Source: Natrinema sp031626495
Lineage (GTDB): Archaea; Halobacteriota; Halobacteria; Halobacteriales; Natrialbaceae
Length of the DNA stretch: 64,000 nt
Assembly: GCF_031626495.1 (NCBI RefSeq)
Contig: NZ_JAMQOJ010000012.1
Coordinates: 60,774 to 124,773 of the forward strand
Reading direction: 5' to 3'
Shown here: piece after piece, positions 55,758-63,867 of the stretch
How the letters are laid out: every line of letters starts with the position of its first letter
Numbering within the stretch: the stretch's first letter is position 1
Position numbers and translations under genes: made by a program
Notes under the pieces: generated by a model
The model's input: the letters and a program-made list of their open reading frames with translations, nothing else
What the model was told of the DNA's origin: nothing
The model's database searches: none

Positions 55758-56525
55758 CTAGAGCAGGAGATTTACCTCGATCTCGTTAGCCGCTTTCTCG
55801 ACCGTGTCGACGAGTTCTCGGCAGTACTGTTGGTCATCCAATCGCTTGATCGGACCAGCAATCTCGAGCGCTCCGTATGGTCGTTCGTCGTCGGAGAGTA
55901 TCGGTTTCGCGATCTCGAACATCCCCTTGAAACTCTCCTCGCGCGCATAGGCGATACCGTTCTCCCGGATCGACTCCAGCGACGCGTTCAGTTCGTCTCG
56001 CTCCGTGATCGTATTCGGTGCTTGCGGAGGCATCCCCCATTGTCGAACGATTTCGTCGACTTCCTCCGGTTGCAGAAACGCGAGTATCGCCTTCCCCGAG
56101 GCGGTGGTGTGCATCCGCGTCTGTCCGCCCGGCAAGAACTGGTGTTGGATCGATTTCTCACCCTCCACGATCGCGATGTTCGTGACGAGTCCATTTTCCT
56201 CGACGGCGAAGTACACCCGTTCACCGGTCTCGTCCGCCACGTTCTCGACTACCGGGGAGACTATCTGGCGCAGTTCGTGTGACTCCTCGATCGACCGGCC
56301 GAGATGAACGAAACGGAAGCTGAGGCGGTAGGTGCCGTTATCGTTCGTCAGGTATCCGAGCTGATTCAACGTCGAGAGGTGGGTGTGAACCGTACTCTTC
56401 GGGAACCCCAGCTGCTGCGAGAGTTCTTTTACGCTCCCGGAGTCGTGCTCTTTGAGATATTCGATAATCTTGAACGCCGTCCGCACGGATTTGAGCGGTT
56501 TCGTGCCGTCCTGATTCCGGGCCAT
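55758..56525 (-). CDS. IclR-family transcriptional regulator
   Basis: A 255-residue IclR-type regulator. The winged helix (about 8-75) includes SVRTAFKIIEYLKEHDSGS, LSQQLGFPKSTVHTHLSTL (recognition helix) and GYLTNDNGTYRLSFRFV. The effector domain has HTTASGKAILAFLQPEEVDE and GIAYAREESFKGMFEIAKPI. Overall it is close to the paralogue at 50102 but less GC-rich in codon use. ATG 56525 is at leaderless distance from ACTTATATTC (minus strand, about 56546-56556). It directly follows the ligase/carboxyltransferase/crotonase operon on the same strand and is its likely regulator. Confidence 0.93.
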   Translation of the reverse strand: MARNQDGTKPLKSVRTAFKIIEYLKEHDSGSVKELSQQLGFPKSTVHTHLSTLNQLGYLTNDNGTYRLSFRFVHLGRSIEESHELRQIVSPVVENVADETGERVYFAVEENGLVTNIAIVEGEKSIQHQFLPGGQTRMHTTASGKAILAFLQPEEVDEIVRQWGMPPQAPNTITERDELNASLESIRENGIAYAREESFKGMFEIAKPILSDDERPYGALEIAGPIKRLDDQQYCRELVDTVEKAANEIEVNLLL

Positions 56526-56734
56526 ACCCGATACCGTATGCGTCAGAATATAAGTATATCCGATAATCTCGGACGTCGATCGCTGAGACAAAAACGCAAA
56601 CACAGCTGTATCGGTGACGTGATCGCAACGCATCCGTGCAGAAATTCGGCTACGAACCGAGTACGACCGTGGTTAGTTCGTCATCTCCCGGTCGAACTCC
56701 GATCCAACAGGTCGAACGGGGAGCGCGACGGTCG

Positions 56735-57526
56735 CTACGACCCCTGGAACTCGGGATCACGCCCCTCGAGACGGGCCGTGAAGTCCTCGGTGTAGTCGTC
56801 GGTGTCGGTCAACTTCCGGCCGAGTTCTCTCTCGAGTTCGAGGCCCTGATCGAGGGGCGTCTCGAGCGCCGAGTTCAACATCTGCCGGCCGTACTCCATT
56901 CCGAGCGGGGCGTTTTCGGTGAGCGAATCGGCCCACTCACGGGCGCGTTCGTCGGTGTCCGCGCGATCCGAGACGACCTCGTGGACGAGTCCGCACCGTT
57001 TCGCTTCGGTCGGGTCGATATAGTCTCCGGTGAGAACGAGTTCCTTCGCCTTCGAGAGGCCGATCAATCGAGGGAGGCGCTGCGTCGCGCCGCCAGAGGG
57101 GAACAGCCCCAGTTCGACTTCGACGACCCCGTACTTGGCGTCCTCACTGATAATCCTGAAGTCGACCGGGAGAATCAGTTCGAACGCGCCCGCGATTGCC
57201 GCCCCCTTGATGCTCGCGACCGAGGGGATCCGCATGTCGTCGATGAAATGGGTGATGTCGTCGAGTTCGGTCTCGAGTTCGAACTCCTCCTCCTCGCCGC
57301 GTCGCTTCATCATCTCGAGATCCATCCCGGCACAGAAGACGTCGCCCTCGCCGAGCAACGACATCGCGCGGACGTCGTCGTTCGCGTCGACCGTCTCGAG
57401 CGCGGTTCGGAGATCTCGCAGGAGAGGCTGATTCATCGCGTTCCGTCGCTCCGGCCGATTCAGGACGACGTCCGCACGGTGGTTTTCGATACTAAGCAGT
57501 ACGTTACCGCTTCCTATCTCTCGCAT
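56735..57526 (-). CDS. Enoyl-CoA hydratase/isomerase family protein
   Basis: A 263-residue crotonase. The oxyanion-hole segment is VFCAGMDLEMM (63-73). The second one, IAGAFELILPVDFRI, has Ala-Phe where most relatives have Gly-Gly, but keeps Glu116; the second Glu is probably Glu136 (GVVEVELGLFPSGGATQRL). It follows the carboxyltransferase gene by 129 bases and has its own TATA-like AAATTTATAT (minus strand, 57551-57560). A hydratase is the default; a decarboxylase of the methylmalonyl-CoA type is possible given the neighbour. Confidence 0.9.
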   Translation of the reverse strand: MREIGSGNVLLSIENHRADVVLNRPERRNAMNQPLLRDLRTALETVDANDDVRAMSLLGEGDVFCAGMDLEMMKRRGEEEEFELETELDDITHFIDDMRIPSVASIKGAAIAGAFELILPVDFRIISEDAKYGVVEVELGLFPSGGATQRLPRLIGLSKAKELVLTGDYIDPTEAKRCGLVHEVVSDRADTDERAREWADSLTENAPLGMEYGRQMLNSALETPLDQGLELERELGRKLTDTDDYTEDFTARLEGRDPEFQGS

Positions 57527-57655
57527 ACGCCCGTGCTACCACGAACCGTCATATAAATTTTCAGTACAAAAGCGGCGCGGTTCGGTCGAAACGAGCGGCG
57601 TCGCGGTTCCGGTGTGACGGAGGAAAAAATGGATGCCGCTTCTGGGAGTTGCCGC

Positions 57656-59227
57656 TCAGATGGGCGTGATCGGGCGCTTTTTCGGCGGCCAATCCGAGTC
57701 GGACGAATCGCTCGCTCGATCGAACGCGCGTCGGATTCGCTCGCGCGTCTGCTCCGGTTGGATGATGCCGTCGGTGCCGACTCGAGCCGCTGCGCGGACG
57801 GCGTCGGTTCGATCCTCGAACTTGTCGATCAGTTCCCGTCGGCGGGCGTCCGAATCGGACGCGGCCTCGATTTCCCGATCGTAGGCGATGTCGACGGCAC
57901 CTTCGATCCCCATCGCGGCGATCTCGGCGGTCGGCCAGAGCACCGTTAACTCGGAGTCGAGCGATCGCCCGCCGCCCATCGCCACGTATCCGAACCCGTA
58001 GCCGCGTCGGAGGACGACGTTCGCGATAGGCACGGTCGCTCGCGCCAGTTCGAAGGGGAGCTTCGCCGAGTGGCGAGCGATCCCCTCCCGTTCCGAGTCC
58101 GGTCCCGGCAGGATTCCGGGGACGTCGGTCAAGGTAACGATCGGGAGCCCGTACGCGTCGCAGACCGACGCGAAGTGGGCCGCCTTCTCCGAGGCCGCGG
58201 TGTCGATCGTACCCGCTTTGATTCGCGGGTTGTTCGCGATGACGCCGATCGGATCACCGTCGAGGCGGGCGAACGCCGTCACGATGTTCCGCGCGTGGGT
58301 CGGTTTGAGCTCGAACGTCGAGTCGCGATCGACGATCCCATCGATGATCGCGTAGATGTCGTACCCCTTCCGCGTGTCCGCGGGGATGACCTCCCGCAAC
58401 TGCTCGAGCGTCTCGTCGGTCGGCGGCTTCGGGTCGGCGGTCGGTGGCTCACGCCGAGCGTTCCGCGGCAGATAGGAGAGGTACGTCCGAATCGCGTCGA
58501 GACACGCTCTGTCGTCCTCGCAGGCGAGGTCCGCCATTCCCGTCTCGGTCGTCTGGAACCGCGCACTCCCGAGGTCGTCCTTGTCCCCGTCGACGCCGAG
58601 CGCCGCTTTCACGAGCGACGGGCCGGCGACGCCCATCGTTCCCGTTCCGTCGACGATCGGGACGAAATCCGAGAGCGCCGCGAAGTTCGTCGGCGCCGCG
58701 AAGGCGGGCCCCATCATCGCGGAGACGACGGGAACCCATCCAGACAGCGTCGTCTGCAGTTTCGAGAAGCCGTTATCGCCGCGGGCAAACGGTGCCGCAT
58801 CGAGCCCCTCCTGAATTCGGTGCCCGCCACCGTCGTGGAGCATGACCAGGGGGAGTCCGCGGTCCAGCGCCCGTTCGGCGACGCGTTTCATCTTCCGCCC
58901 GCCGGCGTGACCGATCGAGCCGCCTTTCACGGTGAAGTCGGTCGCGAACAGCGCGATCGGCCGCCCGTCGATCTCTCCGAAACCGGTCACGACGCCGTCG
59001 GCGGGAGCGTCGTCGCGTTCCCAGTCGACGGTTTCCGGCGTGGTCGGCATCGGTGCCGCGAGGCGTCCGATTTCGTCGAACGTCCCGCCGTCGAGGAGGT
59101 AGTCGATTCGCTCCCGAGCGGTCAGCTTGCCTAACTCGTGTTGGTACTCGACGGCGTCTTCGCGGGCCTCGTCCGAGAGTGACCGTTTCGCCTCGGCGAC
59201 GTACTCGAACGGATCGTCGTCTGTCAT
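57656..59227 (-). CDS. Acyl-CoA carboxylase carboxyltransferase subunit
   Basis: A 523-residue carboxyltransferase with both crotonase-like halves. The N half has LHDGGGHRIQEGLDAAPF and GPAFAAPTNFAALSDFVPIV; the C half has LTDVPGILPGPDSEREGIA, HSAKLPFELARATVPI and RRGYGFGYVAMGGGRSLDS. In acetyl/propionyl-CoA carboxylases this subunit moves CO2 from carboxybiotin to acyl-CoA. No biotin carboxylase or biotin carrier gene is in the window, so it must use subunits made elsewhere or act on its own as a decarboxylase or transcarboxylase. Its start overlaps the stop of the ligase gene by four bases. Confidence 0.92.
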   Translation of the reverse strand: MTDDDPFEYVAEAKRSLSDEAREDAVEYQHELGKLTARERIDYLLDGGTFDEIGRLAAPMPTTPETVDWERDDAPADGVVTGFGEIDGRPIALFATDFTVKGGSIGHAGGRKMKRVAERALDRGLPLVMLHDGGGHRIQEGLDAAPFARGDNGFSKLQTTLSGWVPVVSAMMGPAFAAPTNFAALSDFVPIVDGTGTMGVAGPSLVKAALGVDGDKDDLGSARFQTTETGMADLACEDDRACLDAIRTYLSYLPRNARREPPTADPKPPTDETLEQLREVIPADTRKGYDIYAIIDGIVDRDSTFELKPTHARNIVTAFARLDGDPIGVIANNPRIKAGTIDTAASEKAAHFASVCDAYGLPIVTLTDVPGILPGPDSEREGIARHSAKLPFELARATVPIANVVLRRGYGFGYVAMGGGRSLDSELTVLWPTAEIAAMGIEGAVDIAYDREIEAASDSDARRRELIDKFEDRTDAVRAAARVGTDGIIQPEQTRERIRRAFDRASDSSDSDWPPKKRPITPI

Positions 59228-60900
59228 TCGAGGAGTTGCTCCCTGAGTTCGACCTTCCGCATCTTATTCGTTTCCGTCGTGGGGATCTCGTCGACGACGA
59301 ACGTCTCGTCGGGCTGCATGAACTCGGGGAGGCGACCGGCGAGATGGGACGCGATCGTCCCCTCGTCCACCTCGTCCTCGGCTCGAGGTTCGACCGCGAG
59401 TCCGACCTGATCCTCCCCGCCTTCCGGCGCCGGAATCGGGAACGCGGCCGCCGCTTCGACGGCGTCGTGGCTCGAGACGGCGTCCTGTATCTGCATCGAG
59501 GAGATGTTCTCGCCGCGGCGGCGGATGACGTCACCGAGGCGGTCGACGAAGTAGAAGTTGCCGCTCTCGTCCCGGTAGGCGGCGTCGCCGGTGTGGAACC
59601 AGAGGTTTCGGGTCGCCTCGAGCGTCCGCTCCGGTTTCGCGTGATACCGCTCGAGGAGCAGCCCCGGCTGCTTCGGCCTGATGCAGAGTTCGCCGACCTC
59701 TCCGGGCGGGAGTTCGCGGTCGCGATCGTCGAGGACCGCGACGTCGACGATGTCGTCGCGGACGCGGCCCATGTATCGCTCCTCGTCGACGCCGTCGACG
59801 ACCGGGAGGTTCAGTTCGCGGGCGCGCTCGGCGACTGCCTCGGGACCGAGACCGCGCCGATACGAGTCCGGGGTCCCGCCGAGTTCGTCCGTTCGGACGA
59901 CGCCGACGATCGGGGACCCGGTCTCCGTCTGGGCGAACGCGACCGTCACGATATCGAACCCGAACCGCTCGGCGATGGCCTCGTACTCCTCCGGGAGCGG
60001 TTGCATGTGGACTTTGCTGAGCGTGTTCTCGCGGTCAGAATCGGTCTCCGGGGCGTTCATCAGCCACGGCATCATCACCGAGATGAGCGTCGCCGAGGTG
60101 GCCTCGTATTCCGCGATGCGATCCCAGAATGCCTGCGGGGAGAACTGATCCCAGAGCGCGACGGTGCCCCCGGCGACCAGTCCGGCGACGACGTCCGCGT
60201 AGACGCCGCCGATGTGGTACAGCGGAAGCGACGTGTGGACGACGTCGTCGGCGTTCAGAACGGCGCGTTTCGGGGCGATGTAGTTCGCGAAGATCCACCG
60301 GTGCGGGAGGACGACCCCTTTCGGCATCCCCGTCGTCCCGGACGTGTAGACGATGCTCGCGGTGTCGTTCCAGGAGACGTCGACGTCGGGCTCGTCGTCG
60401 GCCCCCTCTCGGAGCTCGGCGAAGGCCGTCGTCTCGAAGGACGTCTCCAGCGTCTCCGCGCCCGTGTCCATCACCACCACCTCGAATCCGACCTCGAGGT
60501 CGTCGCGAACGGCCTCGACGCGGTCCACGTACCGGTCCTCGATGACGAGCACTTCGGGATCGGTGTCGTTGAGCTGGTAGGAAAGCGCCTCGCCCTCGTA
60601 TTCGAAGTTAATCGGCGAGTAGACGCCGCCAGCCTTGTTGATTCCGAACATGCCGAACAGCGTCTCGAGTGGATGGGAAGCCATCAGTGAGACGTTCGAC
60701 CCTCGTTCGACGCCGCGCTCACGGAGCCCGTTGGCGATCCGGTTGGCGGTCGCGTTCAACTCCGCGTACGTGACGTGGCGATCGTCCGGCCCGTATATCA
60801 GCGCCGTCTCCGACGGGATCCGATCGGCACGCGTTCGGAGCATACTGTCTATCGTGATCTCCTCGATGGGTCTGGCGTCCAGCGATTCCGGCGTTCCCAT
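59224..60900 (-). CDS. Acyl-CoA ligase (CaiC/FadD-like)
   Basis: A 558-residue AMP-forming ligase and the first gene of a four-gene minus-strand cluster. The P-loop is VYTSGTTGMPKGVVLPHRWI, with LPLYHIGGVYADVVAG, an A5 region FAQTETGSPIVGV that lacks the usual YGxTE, HTGDAAYRDESGNFYFVDR, RRRGENISSMQIQDAV and the lysine in TTETNKMRKVELREQL. The RRRGENIS hinge resembles carnitine/crotonobetaine-type ligases. It ends with a 4-base overlap into the carboxyltransferase gene, so acid activation and carboxyl transfer are linked. Confidence 0.92.
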   Translation of the reverse strand: MGTPESLDARPIEEITIDSMLRTRADRIPSETALIYGPDDRHVTYAELNATANRIANGLRERGVERGSNVSLMASHPLETLFGMFGINKAGGVYSPINFEYEGEALSYQLNDTDPEVLVIEDRYVDRVEAVRDDLEVGFEVVVMDTGAETLETSFETTAFAELREGADDEPDVDVSWNDTASIVYTSGTTGMPKGVVLPHRWIFANYIAPKRAVLNADDVVHTSLPLYHIGGVYADVVAGLVAGGTVALWDQFSPQAFWDRIAEYEATSATLISVMMPWLMNAPETDSDRENTLSKVHMQPLPEEYEAIAERFGFDIVTVAFAQTETGSPIVGVVRTDELGGTPDSYRRGLGPEAVAERARELNLPVVDGVDEERYMGRVRDDIVDVAVLDDRDRELPPGEVGELCIRPKQPGLLLERYHAKPERTLEATRNLWFHTGDAAYRDESGNFYFVDRLGDVIRRRGENISSMQIQDAVSSHDAVEAAAAFPIPAPEGGEDQVGLAVEPRAEDEVDEGTIASHLAGRLPEFMQPDETFVVDEIPTTETNKMRKVELREQLLE

Positions 60901-60915
60901 ATCTGCCTAATCAAT

Positions 60916-60936
60916 AACTATAGTTGATAAGTATTT
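60916..60936 (-). promoter_or_regulatory. Palindrome and TATA box of the 60900 operon
   Basis: Minus-strand AATACTTAT (about 60928-60936) is a TATA-like box. Between it and the ATG lies the perfect 10-base palindrome AACTATAGTT (60916-60925), which would cover the transcription start region; probably a repressor site, perhaps for the IclR encoded at the end of the cluster. Confidence 0.5.
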
Positions 60937-61140
60937 GGGTGTGTTAACATTGGTCCCGGAATCCGTCGAGTACCATGCGGTTAGCTACGACGACGAACCA
61001 GTGTCCGAGACGTGGACCGAAGCGATACTGCCTCGAGCGAACGAGCGACGACGACACCGTCGTCGACGCCGTTAGTTACGGAAACGACGACTGACCCGAA
61101 TTTTTATCTGTCACCCCAATGGAGGTTGGTACCCGTACGC

Positions 61141-62805
61141 ATGGTTACGACAGAGACGGACGACTATCCAGCGGAGATTCCCCCCGAACCGGAGTTTCCA
61201 CAGGGTCAGCAACCGCTTCACGAGTACCTCCGGGATCAGGCGGCCGAGACGCCGGATCGCGTCGCGATCAACTACTACGGTCGGGAGATCACGTACGGCG
61301 AACTCGACGAGAGCGTCGATCGGTTCGCGACGTACCTCCACGACCTCGGCTACGAGAAGGGCGATACGATCCTCCTGTACCTCCAGAACTGTCCGCAGTA
61401 CTTCATCGGGTACCACGCCGCTCATCGGCTCGGAATGGCCGTGAGCCCGTGCAGTCCCATGTCGAAAGAACACCGCCTCGAGTACCAGCTCGACGACGGT
61501 GACGTGGAGGTCGTCCTCGCTCACGACACCTTCGCGGACACCCTCGACGCGGTCGCGGACGAGACCGACGTCTCGGACGTCGTCTACGCGCGGTTCGACG
61601 AGTATCTGCCGGACGATCCGGTTCCGGCTATCCACGAGGACATGACGGCGGCGATCGCGGTCGACCGGCTCGACACGGGCGACGACGCGGTCTACTTCAC
61701 GGACGCGCTCGAGGAGACGGAGCCGGAGCCGCCGTCGGTCGACTACGAGATGGACGACGTGATTCTCCTGCAGTACACGTCCGGGACGACGGGGATGCCG
61801 AAGGGGTGTGAACACACGTACTGGACCGTCCTCCACAAGGCCGCGGCGACGGCGACGATCTACGGATTCGACGCGGAGACGAGCCATCTGGCGGTGATGC
61901 CGGTGTTCCACGTCGCCGGGAAACTCAACGCCGTCGACGCGCCCATGGTCGACGGCGGAACCGTCGTCCTGCTGACCCGGTTCGAGACCGAGCCGCTCAT
62001 GCACGCGGTCGACGCCCATCGACCGACGACGGCCTGGCTGACCACGCCGATGGTTCGGGGAGTACTGAACCACCCGGACCGCGACGACTACGACCTGACC
62101 TCCTTCGAGGAAATTCCGGCCACGAGTTTCGGTCAGTCGCTCACCGACGAGCTCTGTGAGCAGTGGAAGTCGGTCACCGGGTGCGAGATGTACGAGGCCG
62201 CGTACGGTCTCAGCGAGACCCACACGATGGACACCTTCACTCGAGGGCTCGGCGTCGTCGAGGAGGATTTCATGGGCCGCCCCGCCCACAACGTCGATAT
62301 CGTCGTCCGGGACTGGGACACCCACGAGGAGGTGCCCCGCGGTGAACTCGGCGAGATTAGCGTCAAATCACCGTCCGTGATGAAGGGGTATCACGACAAA
62401 CCCGAGAAGACCGAACAGACGATGCACGACGGATACGTGCTGACGGGCGACATCGGACGGATGACCGAGGAGGGGTTCCTCTACTTCCTCGGTCGGCGCA
62501 AGAACATGATCAAGTACAGCGGCTACTCGATCTCGCCCGCAGAAGTCGAGACGATCCTCAAAGAGCACGACGGGATCGACAACGCGGTCGTCGTCGGCCG
62601 CGACCACGAGACCAAAGGCGAAGAGGTCGTCGCGACGATCACGCTCGCCGACGAGTCGCTGACGGTCGACGACGTTATCGAGTGGAGCAAAGAGAACATG
62701 GCGTCCTACAAGCGGCCCCGTGACGTCGTGATTATGAACGAACTGCCGACGACAGACGTCGGGAAGCTAGATCGGCAGTCGATCGAAGCGCAGGTCGATC
62801 AATGA
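61141..62805 (+). CDS. Acyl-CoA ligase
   Basis: A 554-residue AMP-forming ligase. The P-loop is QYTSGTTGMPKGCEHTYWTV, with PVFHVAGKLNAVDAP, an A5 motif AAYGLSETHTMDTF, LTGDIGRMTEEGFLYFLGR, KYSGYSISPAEVETIL and the lysine in TTDVGKLDRQSIEAQV. It begins at ATG 61141; an in-frame extension to 61012 has no similarity and lies upstream of the TATA-like TTTTTATC (61101-61108). It is divergent from the 60900 cluster across 240 bases and overlaps the downstream crotonase gene by four bases. Confidence 0.93.
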   Translation: MVTTETDDYPAEIPPEPEFPQGQQPLHEYLRDQAAETPDRVAINYYGREITYGELDESVDRFATYLHDLGYEKGDTILLYLQNCPQYFIGYHAAHRLGMAVSPCSPMSKEHRLEYQLDDGDVEVVLAHDTFADTLDAVADETDVSDVVYARFDEYLPDDPVPAIHEDMTAAIAVDRLDTGDDAVYFTDALEETEPEPPSVDYEMDDVILLQYTSGTTGMPKGCEHTYWTVLHKAAATATIYGFDAETSHLAVMPVFHVAGKLNAVDAPMVDGGTVVLLTRFETEPLMHAVDAHRPTTAWLTTPMVRGVLNHPDRDDYDLTSFEEIPATSFGQSLTDELCEQWKSVTGCEMYEAAYGLSETHTMDTFTRGLGVVEEDFMGRPAHNVDIVVRDWDTHEEVPRGELGEISVKSPSVMKGYHDKPEKTEQTMHDGYVLTGDIGRMTEEGFLYFLGRRKNMIKYSGYSISPAEVETILKEHDGIDNAVVVGRDHETKGEEVVATITLADESLTVDDVIEWSKENMASYKRPRDVVIMNELPTTDVGKLDRQSIEAQVDQ

Positions 62806-63575
62806 GCTACGAGAACATCACCACCGAGACCAGCGGAAACGTGTTGACAGTCACCCTCGATCGCCCGGACACAGGTAACGCGTTGGACACGCCGATGCTC
62901 GAGGATCTCACGGACGCCTTCGAGGCGGCCGGCCGGGACGACGGCGTCCGCGCCGTCGTCCTCGCGGCGAACGGGAACGTGTTCGTCGCGGGATCGGACC
63001 TCGACGAAATGAAGTCGTACGATCCCGCGTCGTACATCGGGTATCTGGACTCGTTCCACGGGACGATGAACACGATTCGGGACGCGGACGTCCCGGTCGT
63101 CGCCGCGGTCGACGGTCCGGCCTACGGTGGCGGGAACATCCTGGTCGGGGCGACCGACCTCGCCGTCGCCGCCGAGTCGGCCTCGTTCGGACAGCAAGAG
63201 ATCAACGTCGGTATCGTTGGCGGCGCCGAACTGGTCCGTGATCTCCCCCGGAAGGTGGTCAACGAGATCGTCATGCTCGGAGAGCCGTTCTCGGCCGATC
63301 GGGCGCGCGAACTCGGACTGATCAATCGCGTCGTTCCGGACGGCGACGTTCACGACGCGGTCGCCGACCTCGCCGACGACCTCGCCGAAAAGCCTCAGGT
63401 CGCCCTCGCCGTCGGCAAGCGAGCCATCCGTGCTGCCGAGGACGCCGGTCCGCTGGGGACCGAAACGATGGAAGCGTTCGGGCTATCGCTGTGCTTCGGG
63501 ACCGACGATCAGGTCGAAGGAATGGAAGCGTTCCTCGAGAGCCGCGAACCGGAGTTCACCGATACGATCGGTTAA
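62802..63575 (+). CDS. Enoyl-CoA hydratase/isomerase family protein lacking one catalytic Glu
   Basis: A 257-residue crotonase. The oxyanion loop is VFVAGSDLDEM (60-70). The second loop reads AYGGGNILVGATDLAVA, so position 112 is Asn where enoyl-CoA hydratase has Glu; the second glutamate is kept as Glu133 (FGQQEINVGIVGG). Loss of one of the two glutamates is common in crotonases that act as isomerases or as other CoA-ester enzymes rather than hydratases. It overlaps the ligase gene by four bases (ATGA) and therefore probably acts on the same acyl-CoA. Confidence 0.91.
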   Translation: MSYENITTETSGNVLTVTLDRPDTGNALDTPMLEDLTDAFEAAGRDDGVRAVVLAANGNVFVAGSDLDEMKSYDPASYIGYLDSFHGTMNTIRDADVPVVAAVDGPAYGGGNILVGATDLAVAAESASFGQQEINVGIVGGAELVRDLPRKVVNEIVMLGEPFSADRARELGLINRVVPDGDVHDAVADLADDLAEKPQVALAVGKRAIRAAEDAGPLGTETMEAFGLSLCFGTDDQVEGMEAFLESREPEFTDTIG

Positions 63576-63786
63576 CGCCCTCAGGCCCTATTTTCCGACC
63601 CGCTAGCACCGACGGCAGCGGTACCGAGGCCCGTTCTGCAGCGCTGATAGCGTTCGTCTCCGTCCCCACCTCGACGAACGCCGTCCACTTCGGGTGTGGT
63701 CTCGAACGACGGGTCCGCAACGTGAGTGTTCGTCTCGTCCTACAGGATCTGTCGTACGAGTCGTCTCTGCCGGAATTCGCCCCAAA

Positions 63787-63798
63787 ATATATAAAATA
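63787..63798 (+). promoter_or_regulatory. TATA box facing the interrupted frame at 63819
   Basis: ATATATAAAATA is centred 27 bases before ATG 63819, giving a strong leaderless promoter that now drives into an insertion sequence. Confidence 0.5.
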
Positions 63799-63818
63799 GA
63801 CTGATGAATCGTGCCGTG

Positions 63819-63867
63819 ATGGTTGATACCACAGGCCAGGATACAGTCGGCGGAGAGTACAAATCGG
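63819..63867 (+). pseudogene. 5' remnant of a gene interrupted by an insertion sequence
   Basis: ATG 63819 opens a frame MVDTTGQDTVGGEYKSG right after a strong TATA box. The frame then enters the end of the insertion sequence (near 63868, GGTTCACCGGTACTGTC) and stops after about 39 codons in transposon sequence. The host gene is not identifiable from 16 residues. It is equally possible that the frame is chance. Confidence 0.35.

Noticed and set aside
55486..55761. Frame of 91 codons on the plus strand near the second IclR gene
   Set aside because: It has no matching promoter, family motif or haloarchaeal acidic composition and runs over the IclR stop codon.
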